A model generated the notes under the pieces. It was given only the letters and a program-made list of their open reading frames with translations, made no database searches and was not told the origin of the DNA. A DNA stretch of 14,712 nucleotides from JBKBMT01 sp046295655. GTDB lineage: Bacteria > Pseudomonadota > Alphaproteobacteria > Rhodobacterales > Rhodobacteraceae. This document shows, in pieces, positions 1 through 6,806 of this stretch. The number at the start of each line of letters is the position of its first letter. Within the stretch, counting starts at the first letter, position 1. Location of the stretch: contig JBKBMT010000063.1 of assembly GCA_046295655.1 (NCBI GenBank), forward strand, positions 1 through 14,712. Reading direction: 5' to 3'. A program made the translations under genes and the position numbers.

Positions 1-1
1 T

Positions 2-202
2 CCCCGCTGGATCCCGAACCTGCGGCGGATGGAGTCGGCGTTCCGCGACATGGATGCCGCCACCCGCCGCGGCGGCCTGTTCGGGCGTCTGGGTCGGATG
101 GCAGCCAGCGCGCGCGCCATGGCCGCCTTCGTCGCGCTCTACACGATCCCGGTGAAACGCAACGCGCTGCCGGCCAGCACGCGGCTGGAACCGGCCTATT
201 GA
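2..202 (+). CDS. acsF: Aerobic Mg-protoporphyrin IX monomethyl ester (oxidative) cyclase, C-terminal end
   Basis: This is the 3' end of a gene entering from the left; only the last 66 codons are present, and the frame is open to the window edge. The visible tail contains RRMESAFRDMD, an Arg/Ala-rich helix, and the ending LYTIPVKRNALPASTRLEPAY. That ending resembles the conserved C-terminus of AcsF, the di-iron enzyme that uses O2 to form ring E of (bacterio)chlorophyll. The di-iron ligands lie upstream and cannot be checked. The strongest support is context: puhE and hemA follow directly, the order known from Rhodobacter-type photosynthesis gene clusters. The stop is followed by 52 bp before the puhE start, so co-transcription is likely. 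The assignment combines a short sequence match with synteny. Confidence 0.8.
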   Translation, partial: PRWIPNLRRMESAFRDMDAATRRGGLFGRLGRMAASARAMAAFVALYTIPVKRNALPASTRLEPAY

Positions 203-254
203 AACCGCGTCCGGGGCGGCCCGCCGCCCCGGCCCGAACCGGAAGTCAGGGCCA

Positions 255-1067
255 TTGACCGAAAGCCCGCTGATTGCCGCGCTGACCGCGCTGTTCCTGT
301 GGTGGTTTTCCACCGGGATCCTGCTGTGGCGGGTGCGACGGGCGGACAACGCGGGCGGCGATGCGCATGTCCTGTCGGTGCTGCTGGGCCTGCCGCTGCT
401 GATCGCGGGGGGGTGGGGGGTGCAGACGACGCTGGGCGACGCCTCCGCTCTGGGTGCCTATGTCGCCTTCCTGTCGGCACTCGCGATCTGGGGCTGGATC
501 GAGCTTGCCTTCCTGTCCGGCGTCATCACCGGGCCCAACCGCCGGCCCTGCCCCGCCTTCGTGCCGGAGTGGGAGCGGTTCCTGCGCGCCTTCGGAACGA
601 TCGCCTGGCACGAGATCGCATTGGTGCTCGCGCTCTTCGCGCTGATCTTCGCAAGCCGCGGGGCCGAGAACACGCTGGCGCTCTGGACCTTCGCGGTGCT
701 GTTCTTCGCCCGCGTCTCGGCCAAGCTGAACCTGTTCCTGGGCGTGCCGCGGATCCATACCGAATTCCTTCCCCGGCCGCTTGCCCATCTGGCCAGCCAT
801 TTCCGGCGCTCCGGGTTCAGCCCGCTGTTCCCGGTCTCGGTCACGGCGCTGTCCTTTGCCGCCGCGTGCTGGCTGGAACGCCTGTGGCAGGCCGGAACAC
901 CGGGCGATCAGGTCGGCTTTGCCCTGCTGGCGGCGCTCACCGTGCTGGCGCTGCTGGAACACTGGTTCATGGTCCTGCCGCTGCCGGACCAGAAACTCTG
1001 GCGCTGGATGCTGCCCGCGCCCAAACCCGAAAAGACCCGACCGAGAGAGGACGCCCATGGACTTTGA
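255..1067 (+). CDS. puhE: PuhE, polytopic membrane protein of the photosynthesis gene cluster
   Basis: This 270-aa protein is very hydrophobic, with about seven membrane segments by eye. Examples are residues around LTALFLWWFSTGILLW, a stretch after residue 40, one near residue 75 (LSALAIWGWIELAFLSGV), two near 115-150 and two between about 190 and 240. The tail is charged. PuhE in Rhodobacter is a multi-spanning membrane protein reported to modulate bacteriochlorophyll production; no enzymatic activity is established. No ATG lies near the N-terminus. The frame fits a TTG start at 255 with a GGAAG about 9 nt upstream, so the start is reasonable but not certain. The 3' end overlaps hemA by 11 nt, implying translational coupling. 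A G7-T-G6 run (407-420) lies inside the gene. The call rests on hydropathy plus the acsF-puhE-hemA order. Confidence 0.85.
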   Translation: MTESPLIAALTALFLWWFSTGILLWRVRRADNAGGDAHVLSVLLGLPLLIAGGWGVQTTLGDASALGAYVAFLSALAIWGWIELAFLSGVITGPNRRPCPAFVPEWERFLRAFGTIAWHEIALVLALFALIFASRGAENTLALWTFAVLFFARVSAKLNLFLGVPRIHTEFLPRPLAHLASHFRRSGFSPLFPVSVTALSFAAACWLERLWQAGTPGDQVGFALLAALTVLALLEHWFMVLPLPDQKLWRWMLPAPKPEKTRPREDAHGL

Positions 1068-2268
1068 CCGCTTCTTCACCGCAGAACTCGACAGGCTCCG
1101 GTCCGAGGGCAACTATCGCATCTTTGCCGATCTCGAACGCCGCTGCGGCGCCCATCCCCGTGCGATCAACCACCACGACGGTGGCAAGCGCGAGGTCACG
1201 GTCTGGTGCTCGAACGACTACCTGGGAATGGGTCAGAACCCGAAAGTGGTCGCCGCCATGGCCGACACAGCGCGCGCCTGCGGCACCGGAGCCGGAGGCA
1301 CGCGGAACATCAGCGGCACCAATCACCACCACCTGCTGCTGGAAGCAGAGCTCGCCGACCTGCACGGCAAGGAGGCGGCGCTTCTGTTCACCTCGGGCTA
1401 TGTGTCGAACTGGGCGGCGCTGTCCACGCTGGGCGCACGGATCCCCGATGCGGTGATCCTGTCGGACGAGAAGAACCACGCCAGCATGATCGAGGGCATC
1501 CGCCATTCCCGCGCGCACAAGGTCGTCTGGCGCCACAACGACTGGCGCGATCTTGACCGCAAGCTCAAGGCAGTCGGCGACCGCCCGAAGATCGTCGCCT
1601 TCGAGAGCGTCTATTCGATGGACGGCGACATCGCGCCGATCCGCGAGATCGTCGAGGTCTGCGAGGCGCATGGCGCACTCAGCTACATCGACGAGGTGCA
1701 TGCGGTGGGCATGTACGGCCCGCGCGGCGGCGGCGTCAGCGAGGAACGCGGCCTGGCGCATCGCATCGACCTGATCGAAGGGACGCTTGGCAAGGCCTTC
1801 GGGGTGATGGGCGGCTATATCACCGGATCGGCGGCGCTGTGCGATTTCATCCGCAGCTTCGCCTCGGGCTTCATCTTCACCACCGCCTTGCCGCCAGCGA
1901 TTGCCGCGGCGGCAACCACCTCGATCCGGCATCTCAAGATTTCCGACGTCGAGCGGCAGCGACAGAAGCGGCAGGTGGCGAAGCTGCGCCAGGCGCTGGA
2001 GCGGCTGGGAATCCCGCATCTGCCGAACGAGAGCCACATCATCCCGGTCATGATCGGCGATCCGGTGAAGTGCAGGCAGATCAGCGACATCCTTCTGAAC
2101 GACTGGGGCATCTACGTCCAGCCGATCAACTACCCCACTGTCGCAAAGGGCACCGAGCGGTTGCGGATCACACCCGGACCGCTTCACACCGACGACGACA
2201 TCGCCCGGCTGGTCGAGGCGCTTGCCGCGCTCTGGCAGCGCTGCGCGCTGGCGCATGCGGTCGCGTGA
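1057..2268 (+). CDS. hemA: 5-Aminolevulinate synthase (C4 pathway)
   Basis: This cytoplasmic PLP enzyme of the alpha-oxoamine synthase family condenses glycine with succinyl-CoA to 5-aminolevulinate, the first step of haem and bacteriochlorophyll synthesis in alphaproteobacteria. The protein is 403 aa, the usual size. Visible motifs are CSNDYLGMG (51-59), the glycine-rich GTGAGGTRNISGT (76-88), SDEKNHASM (136-144, His141 expected to stack on PLP), YIDEVHAVG (210-218, Asp212 for the pyridine N) and EGTLGKAFG (241-249), where Lys246 is the predicted Schiff-base lysine. The start at 1057 has AGAGAGG 6 nt upstream and lies inside the end of puhE, so the two are probably translationally coupled. 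Bacteria of this family often carry a second isozyme (hemT); position in the photosynthesis cluster supports hemA here. No obvious separate promoter is seen. Confidence 0.97.
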   Translation: MDFDRFFTAELDRLRSEGNYRIFADLERRCGAHPRAINHHDGGKREVTVWCSNDYLGMGQNPKVVAAMADTARACGTGAGGTRNISGTNHHHLLLEAELADLHGKEAALLFTSGYVSNWAALSTLGARIPDAVILSDEKNHASMIEGIRHSRAHKVVWRHNDWRDLDRKLKAVGDRPKIVAFESVYSMDGDIAPIREIVEVCEAHGALSYIDEVHAVGMYGPRGGGVSEERGLAHRIDLIEGTLGKAFGVMGGYITGSAALCDFIRSFASGFIFTTALPPAIAAAATTSIRHLKISDVERQRQKRQVAKLRQALERLGIPHLPNESHIIPVMIGDPVKCRQISDILLNDWGIYVQPINYPTVAKGTERLRITPGPLHTDDDIARLVEALAALWQRCALAHAVA

Positions 2269-2330
2269 AGCGGAGTGAACCGGCCGGTGACGATCTGCGT
2301 ATACCACACGGTACCTCAGGAGGACCCACC

Positions 2331-2789
2331 ATGAAGCATAGCCCTGCCATCGCCGCCATCCTGTCCGTGCTCGCAAGCCCCGGCCTCGCGGGCGACCCCG
2401 AGAAGGGGGCGACGGCGTTCAACCAGTGTCAGACCTGCCATGTGGTGATCGATGCCGACGGCAACACGATCGCCGGAAGGAATGCGCGCACCGGTCCCAA
2501 TCTCTATGCCGTGATCGGCCGTCAGGCGGGCACGGTCGAGGGCTTCCGATATGGCGCGTCTCTGGTGCAGGCCGGAGAAAAGGGTCTTGTGTGGGATGAG
2601 GAGCAGTTGGCCGAGTATCTTCAGGATCCGCAGGGCTTCCTTCGCGCCTATCTTGGCGACAACCGCGCCCGCAGCCAGATGAGCCATCGGGTCCGCAACG
2701 CCGATCAGGCATCCGACATTGCCGCCTTCCTTGCCTCGGTCAGCCCCCAGGGCGACGACGAAGAGGACGAAGAGGAAGCGACGGACTGA
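2331..2789 (+). CDS. cycA: Periplasmic class I cytochrome c (c2/c550 type)
   Basis: This is a 152-aa exported mono-haem cytochrome. A signal peptide covers roughly residues 1-20, with an Ala-x-Ala-like site before GDPEKG. The haem motif CQTCH gives Cys33, Cys36 and His37. The GPNLYAVIGR, GFRYG and YLQDPQGFL blocks match cytochrome c2 / Paracoccus c550, and Met117 (RSQMSHR) is the likely sixth haem ligand. Such proteins carry electrons between the bc1 complex and the reaction centre or terminal oxidase. The last 12 residues are strongly acidic (GDDEEDEEEATD), comparable to the acidic tail of c550. AGGAGG lies 6 nt before the ATG. It follows hemA by 62 bp and precedes a strong terminator, so it is probably the last gene of the photosynthesis transcript. 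The symbol is by family and synteny. Confidence 0.88.
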   Translation: MKHSPAIAAILSVLASPGLAGDPEKGATAFNQCQTCHVVIDADGNTIAGRNARTGPNLYAVIGRQAGTVEGFRYGASLVQAGEKGLVWDEEQLAEYLQDPQGFLRAYLGDNRARSQMSHRVRNADQASDIAAFLASVSPQGDDEEDEEEATD

Positions 2790-2815
2790 CCGATCGGCAG
2801 GCTCCGACACAGGGC

Positions 2816-2854
2816 GCGCCGGCCGGGAAACAACCCGGCTGGCGCAGCAATTTT
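2816..2854 (+). terminator. Intrinsic terminator of the puhE-hemA-cytochrome c transcript
   Basis: A 12-bp GC-rich stem (2816-2827 with 2834-2845, one G-U wobble) closes a 6-nt loop AAACAA. It is followed after a few bases by TTTT (2851-2854). The T-run is only on the + side, so it stops rightward transcription; the convergent LuxR-type gene ends just beyond it. Confidence 0.8.
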
Positions 2855-2862
2855 CTACGGAA

Positions 2863-3717
2863 TCAGTTTGCGGCGCGTCTCGTGCCGATACCCGTCCGCT
2901 GATCGATCAGCATGCGGACAAGTGCAATCTGGCCGCGGACGCCGGCCTTGGCATAGATCCGTTGCAGGTGCGACCGGAGCGTTGAATACCGGATCCCCAG
3001 CAAGTCGGCGACCTCGTGCAGCGCAAGACCCTGCTGGAGCATCAGGCAGACACGGTATTCGGTCCGGCTCAGACCGGCGGGATTGGACGCATCGAGGATC
3101 GGCACCTGTTCGTGACTGTCGTCCGGTTCCTCGATCCCCGCGGTGATCCGCCGCAAGAGACCCGCCAGAATCCCCTGCTGCCGGCGCGACCAGGACAGGC
3201 TGAGCGAAACCGCAAGATCGTCCAGCATCGCGCGGTCGGCGCTCGTCGGGATGCGGGTGAAGTGCACCTCGAGAAAGTCGAACACATGTCCGTGCCGCCC
3301 CAGCGCGATCACCACTATCTCGCGCGTGGACCGGTCGGCCAGCCAGCGCAAGAGTCGCGGGTCGATCGAATCGACGGCACGCGGGTCGAGGTCCGACAGG
3401 GTCCAGACCGATCCGGACCTTACCCGATCGACCGCTGCGGTCACGATGCTGCCGGCCAGAGGCTGCCAGACCGGCCGGGCGACAAGCCGTTCGCCGCGCG
3501 GGTCCGCCACCGCCAGGCGGTGCAGGCGGCTGCGGTCGGTGGCAATGCGGGTCAGGATTGCGGCATCGGCATTCAGCGCCTCGATCAGAAGCTCAATCGC
3601 CTCGCGCGGGCGGGCGACGCCATGCATCGCCTCGGTCCAGGATCCGATCGTGTCGAAGAAGGATCTCGCCCCGAGAGGGGCAGGCGCGGATGAAACGGCA
3701 ACATGGGAACTTCGCAT
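2863..3717 (-). CDS. LuxR-family HTH transcriptional regulator
   Basis: This 284-aa cytoplasmic protein has a C-terminal LuxR/NarL-type helix-turn-helix at about residues 216-271. The motif LSRTEYRVCLMLQQGLAL is followed by HEVADLLGIRYSTLRSHL and QRIYAKAGVRGQIALV. The N-terminal ~200 residues are a probable sensory region of unknown ligand. It has no phospho-acceptor Asp pattern of a receiver and no recognisable acyl-homoserine-lactone domain, though a fold of GAF/PAS type is possible. The frame stays open upstream to 3915, but the 66-residue extension is not protein-like. The ATG at 3717, with a weak AGGTG 10-14 nt upstream, gives a sensible N-terminus (MRSSHVAVSS). It is divergent from flp across 488 bp, which makes control of the pilus operon, of itself, or of the neighbouring photosynthesis genes plausible but unproven. 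Confidence 0.85.
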   Translation of the reverse strand: MRSSHVAVSSAPAPLGARSFFDTIGSWTEAMHGVARPREAIELLIEALNADAAILTRIATDRSRLHRLAVADPRGERLVARPVWQPLAGSIVTAAVDRVRSGSVWTLSDLDPRAVDSIDPRLLRWLADRSTREIVVIALGRHGHVFDFLEVHFTRIPTSADRAMLDDLAVSLSLSWSRRQQGILAGLLRRITAGIEEPDDSHEQVPILDASNPAGLSRTEYRVCLMLQQGLALHEVADLLGIRYSTLRSHLQRIYAKAGVRGQIALVRMLIDQRTGIGTRRAAN

Positions 3718-4205
3718 AGAACGCCGCACCTGAAACCGGCAAACCGTCCCTGCCTCCGGCGAAAGACATCGATTGCCCACTGCTGTGGATAAGTGTGCCG
3801 ACGACTTCCCGAGAGTCCACGAATTCCTTTCGGCCTGCCGAAAACGACGGGCCGCGATAAGATCTGGTAGGACAATCCGCGCCTCCGCGCCATATTTTCG
3901 ACAGAATATGTCCATTCATTTGAGCCGGTATTCACCCTTTGTGAACGAAGTTTCGCTTCCCGGGGCGCCAAGTGATCGCTTCGCCGCCGCTCCGGGGACA
4001 GAAACGTTCGAGAATATCGCCACTTGCGTGTGCAGTCCCGGGTATCAAGCACGCATGGCGGGAAAACTCCATACCAGATGACGATGCGGGCCGCGGTGCG
4101 CGCGCCTACCCTTGGATCGTTCCGCCCGCTGCCAGATCCGGGCGCCGAACGGCTTGCCGGGGTCCTCCGGCGGCCATTGCAACCAAGGTGTAGGAGTACC
4201 CCGGA
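3718..4205. promoter_or_regulatory. Divergent intergenic region between LuxR-type gene and flp
   Basis: No credible gene lies in these 488 bp. The part from about 3780 to 4060 is visibly more AT-rich than the flanks, so promoters for both directions are expected here. Short inverted repeats are present: TTTCGG/CCGAAA (3828-3843), CATATT/AATATG (3891-3910) and TTCAC-CCTTT-GTGAA (3931-3945). A consensus DnaA box (TGTGGATAA) lies at 3784-3792. No convincing -35/-10 pair could be fixed; AGGACA (3869) with CATATT (3891), spacing 16, is only a weak candidate for the rightward promoter. A clear AGGAG (4192-4196) sits 9 nt before the flp ATG. Confidence 0.55.
3931..3945. promoter_or_regulatory. Candidate operator palindrome TTCAC-N5-GTGAA
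   Basis: A perfect 5-bp inverted repeat with a 5-bp spacer lies in the AT-rich part of the divergent gap, about 215 bp from the LuxR-type start and 260 bp from flp. The dyad layout is typical of sites for dimeric HTH regulators. Binding by the adjacent LuxR-type protein is inference only. Confidence 0.3.
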
Positions 4206-4385
4206 ATGAAATCCCTGATCCTGAAGATCGGCCATTTCCGCCGCAGCGAAGATGGCGCGACCCTTGTGGAATACGGCATCGCGATCGTGCTGGCGATCAT
4301 CGTCGGGACCGGCGGCCTTGTCGCATTGTCCGGCCAGGTCAACACGAACATGAACGACGCCACCACGGCGATGACCCCTCCCTGA
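4206..4385 (+). CDS. flp: Flp-family type IVb prepilin
   Basis: This small 59-aa protein is the major subunit of Tad/Flp pili. It has a short charged leader (MKSLILKIGHFRRSEDG), then ATLVEYGIAIVLAIIVG, which carries the Flp signature. Predicted cleavage is after Gly17, giving Ala as new residue 1, Glu at +5 and Tyr at +6, followed by a hydrophobic helix. The polar tail ends in AMTPP. Length and motif fit the family well. The ATG has AGGAG 9 nt upstream. A strong hairpin lies just after the stop, before cpaB. Cleavage needs a prepilin peptidase (CpaA/TadV), which is not encoded in this window. It is the first gene of the pilus operon and probably the most highly expressed. Confidence 0.95.
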   Translation: MKSLILKIGHFRRSEDGATLVEYGIAIVLAIIVGTGGLVALSGQVNTNMNDATTAMTPP

Positions 4386-4401
4386 TCATCGATCGCTCAA
4401 G

Positions 4402-4430
4402 CGGCACCGGCGTTCCCGACGCCGGTGCCG
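4402..4430 (+). terminator. GC-rich hairpin between flp and cpaB (possible attenuator)
   Basis: A perfect 12-bp inverted repeat (4402-4413 with 4419-4430) has a 5-nt loop TCCCG and begins 16 nt after the flp stop. There is no T-run after it, so it is not a textbook intrinsic terminator. A partial terminator or mRNA-stabilising 3' hairpin, which would raise flp above the downstream genes, is the likely role (inference). Confidence 0.5.
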
Positions 4431-4492
4431 GCAAGGCGGTGCTCTGACCCTTTCCGACTGCCCGTTGTCCGATCCGCGAGCTGGAGTCGAAG

Positions 4493-5320
4493 ATGAAACT
4501 CACCTCGATCCTTGTCACGATCCTCGGCCTTGCGGTCGCCGGCGGGTCGGCACAGCTGGCGCGCGAGATGATGTCGGCCCCGCCCGCTGTGGCGAACCTG
4601 CCGCAGGGGCCCGAGATGGTGAGCGTCTATGCCGCCCGCAGCGAGATCCGCTTCGGCGACCCGATCGAGGCGCACAAGCTGGTGATCCAGGCCTGGCCCA
4701 AGGATGCCGTGCCGCCCGGTGCCTTCACCTCGCTTGACGCGCTGGTGGCCAAGGAGGGCGAGCCGCGTCGCGCCCGCCGCGCCATCGGCCAGGGCGAACT
4801 GGTGCTCGACAGCAAGGTGTCGGCCTTCGGGGAGAAGGTGACAATCGTGCAGCGTCTGAACCCCAATGCCCGCGCGATGGCGATCAAGGTCGATGCCGAG
4901 ACCGCAGTCGGCGGCTTCGTCACGCCCGGCGATTTCGTCGATGTGGTGCTGACCCAAGGGCGCGACGGCAACATGACCGCCTATACGATACTCCAGAACA
5001 TCCGCGTGATCGGGGTCGACCAGACCTCGGACGAATTGCGCGACCAGCCGGGCGTTGCCCGCACCATCACCGTCGAGGTCACCGCCGAACAGGGCCAGAG
5101 GCTGGCGCTGGCGCAGCGCGCAGGCGCGCTGAGCCTGACGCTGCGGACGCCCGACAGCGACGACAACACGGTTCTGGACGTGACCCGTCTGAACGACCTG
5201 CTGAACGAGATCCCGCAGCCCGTCGCCGTGGTCGAGGGCGAACCCGCCCCGGTCACCCGCCGGCCGACGATCACCGTGCGTCGCGGCATCACGGCCGAAC
5301 AGGTGCAAGTGGGGAACTGA
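4493..5320 (+). CDS. cpaB: Flp pilus assembly protein CpaB/RcpC
   Basis: This 275-aa periplasmic-facing protein has an N-terminal hydrophobic signal or anchor (residues 4-20). A SAF-type domain follows at about 43-107 (VSVYAARSEIRFGDPIEAHK to GQGELVLDSKVS). The RcpC/CpaB domain at about 115-220 contains AIKVDAETAVGGFVTPGDFVD. The C-terminal tail is Pro/Thr/Arg-rich. CpaB proteins are thought to work with the secretin complex of the Tad machine, possibly at the peptidoglycan or outer-membrane channel. The ATG at 4493 has GGAG 6 nt upstream and lies 107 bp after flp. In most alphaproteobacterial loci the secretin gene cpaC follows immediately; here a tadG-like gene follows instead. Confidence 0.92.
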   Translation: MKLTSILVTILGLAVAGGSAQLAREMMSAPPAVANLPQGPEMVSVYAARSEIRFGDPIEAHKLVIQAWPKDAVPPGAFTSLDALVAKEGEPRRARRAIGQGELVLDSKVSAFGEKVTIVQRLNPNARAMAIKVDAETAVGGFVTPGDFVDVVLTQGRDGNMTAYTILQNIRVIGVDQTSDELRDQPGVARTITVEVTAEQGQRLALAQRAGALSLTLRTPDSDDNTVLDVTRLNDLLNEIPQPVAVVEGEPAPVTRRPTITVRRGITAEQVQVGN

Positions 5321-5357
5321 GACAGGCGCGGGGGCAAGCTACCCGGAGGATGATGCA

Positions 5358-6806
5358 ATGCCTGCCGCCCTGACCATCGCACATCATGCACGGGACGAAG
5401 CCGGCGGCATCCTGGTGTTCTGGGCGCTTGCGCTTGCAACGATCATGGGGCTTGCCGCGCTGACCTTCGACCTCGGCCGGGTCGCCAGCACCCAGACCGA
5501 ACTGCAGTCCTTCGCCGACGGTGTCGCGCTGGCGGCAGCCGGCGAACTGGACGGCAATGCCGATGCCATCGACCGTGCGACCGCCGCCGCGGCGGCGCTG
5601 GTCGCCTCGGACCAGACCTTCGGCGAGGGTGCCCGGCGGCTTCAGGGGGCCGAACGCTATCAGCTGTTCTTCTACGACCGCCTGCCGCCGAACGACACAG
5701 CGCCCTTCACCCTTGCTCCGACGCTCGACGGCCGCCGCGCCCGCTATGTCCGGGTCGTGGCGGAACCGGTGGATGTCAGGGTGCCCTTCGGCGCCGCGCT
5801 GGCCGCCCTGACCGGCGGCACCCGCGGCCCGGCCGAGGTCGGCGCGACGGCGGTCGCGGGCTTCGTGCGCTATGCCTGCGACGTGACGCCACTGATGTTC
5901 TGCCTGCCCAACGCCAACTTCCGCGCCAACGAACAGATCGGCACGCAGATCCTGCTGCGTTCGGGCGGCAATTCCGCCTGGGGGCCGGGCGATTTCGGCT
6001 TTCTCGACCCCTCGACGATCCAGATCAACGAAAGCGGCCCCTGCGCAGGCCTGTCGGGCGTGAACCGCGATCTGTGCCTGATCGGCGCCGAGGGTTCGGT
6101 GGCCGGCTGTTTCCGGCAGGACGGTGTTGATACCGAACCGGGCCAGAAGGTCGGTATCGAGGATGCGGTGCTCAACATCCGCTTCGACATCTACCGGGGC
6201 ACGATGAACTCGCGCCGGACCAATCCGCTGTACCGGCCCGGCCCGAGCGTGATCAAGGGGATAGTCCCGCGCGGTGGCGGCTCCTGCGTCGGGAACAATG
6301 CCGATCCCTCGCCCGACACGATGGTGCTGCCGCGCGACGGCTGTTTTGCCTCTGGCACCTGCCCCTACCCGAGGTTCGGGAACGGGGTCTGGGACCGTGC
6401 CGCCTATGTCGCGATGAACCACGGGGGTGCGGAACCGGCAGGCGCCGGCACGACCCGCTATCAGATGTATCTGGCCGAGATCGCCGCTGCTGCCGGTGGC
6501 CCGATCCTGACCGGACGTGCCGAGACCGGGCGACCGCAATGCGCGCCCAGCTATTCCACCAATCCCGAACGGCGCATCGTGATCGGCGCTGCCATCGACT
6601 GCACCGCCAATCCGGTTGCCGGCCGGACGCGGAACGTGCCGGTGCAGGAGTTCTTCCGCCTGTTCCTGACCGAGCCGGTGGGCAGCAACACATCCTCGCC
6701 GCCGACCCTGAATCTGTGGGTCGAGGTCGTGGGCAGCGCCGGCGGCGTCGGCGGGGGTGGCGGCAGCCAGGGTCGGTTCCACGAAGTCGTGCAGTTGTTC
6801 CGGTGA
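5358..6806 (+). CDS. TadG-like Flp pilus assembly protein (N-terminal TadG domain)
   Basis: The protein is 482 aa. Near the N-terminus is the pseudopilin-like TadG segment: charged HHARDEAGG, then ILVFWALALATIMGLAALTF, then DLGRVASTQTELQSFADGVA and LAAAGEL, as in TadG-like proteins. The rest is a large, probably periplasmic domain with ten cysteines (even number, disulfides likely) and no visible von Willebrand A motif (no DxSxS). Near the C-terminus is a glycine-rich stretch (GGVGGGGGS) before FHEVVQLFR. The start at 5358 follows GGAGG; nearer ATGs at 5350 and 5353 are out of frame. It is 37 bp after cpaB and its stop overlaps the next start (TGATG). The role in pilus assembly or tethering is known only in general terms. 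Confidence 0.82.
   Translation: MPAALTIAHHARDEAGGILVFWALALATIMGLAALTFDLGRVASTQTELQSFADGVALAAAGELDGNADAIDRATAAAAALVASDQTFGEGARRLQGAERYQLFFYDRLPPNDTAPFTLAPTLDGRRARYVRVVAEPVDVRVPFGAALAALTGGTRGPAEVGATAVAGFVRYACDVTPLMFCLPNANFRANEQIGTQILLRSGGNSAWGPGDFGFLDPSTIQINESGPCAGLSGVNRDLCLIGAEGSVAGCFRQDGVDTEPGQKVGIEDAVLNIRFDIYRGTMNSRRTNPLYRPGPSVIKGIVPRGGGSCVGNNADPSPDTMVLPRDGCFASGTCPYPRFGNGVWDRAAYVAMNHGGAEPAGAGTTRYQMYLAEIAAAAGGPILTGRAETGRPQCAPSYSTNPERRIVIGAAIDCTANPVAGRTRNVPVQEFFRLFLTEPVGSNTSSPPTLNLWVEVVGSAGGVGGGGGSQGRFHEVVQLFR

Noticed and set aside
781..1056. Extension of hemA to an in-frame ATG at 781
   Set aside because: It lies entirely inside puhE in another frame. The usual ALAS N-terminus MDFDRFFTAELDRL begins at 1057 behind a good ribosome-binding site.
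246..1112. Long - strand open frames opposite puhE, hemA, cpaB, tadG-like and cpaF genes
   Set aside because: They are typical antisense shadows in GC-rich DNA, with Arg/Gly/Gln-rich low-complexity products and no domains.
3869..3896. Sigma-70-like promoter AGGACA-N16-CATATT for flp
   Set aside because: Each hexamer matches only 4 of 6 consensus bases and it is about 310 bp from flp; kept only as a weak mention.
3718..3915. 66-residue N-terminal extension of the LuxR-type regulator from an upstream ATG at 3915
   Set aside because: The extension is compositionally unlike the rest, covers the AT-rich putative promoter region and contains the dyads and DnaA box. The ATG at 3717 gives a natural N-terminus.
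3773..4081. 102-aa open frame on the + strand in the divergent gap
   Set aside because: No Shine-Dalgarno, no recognisable domain, and it overlaps the promoter-like region; it appears to be a chance frame.
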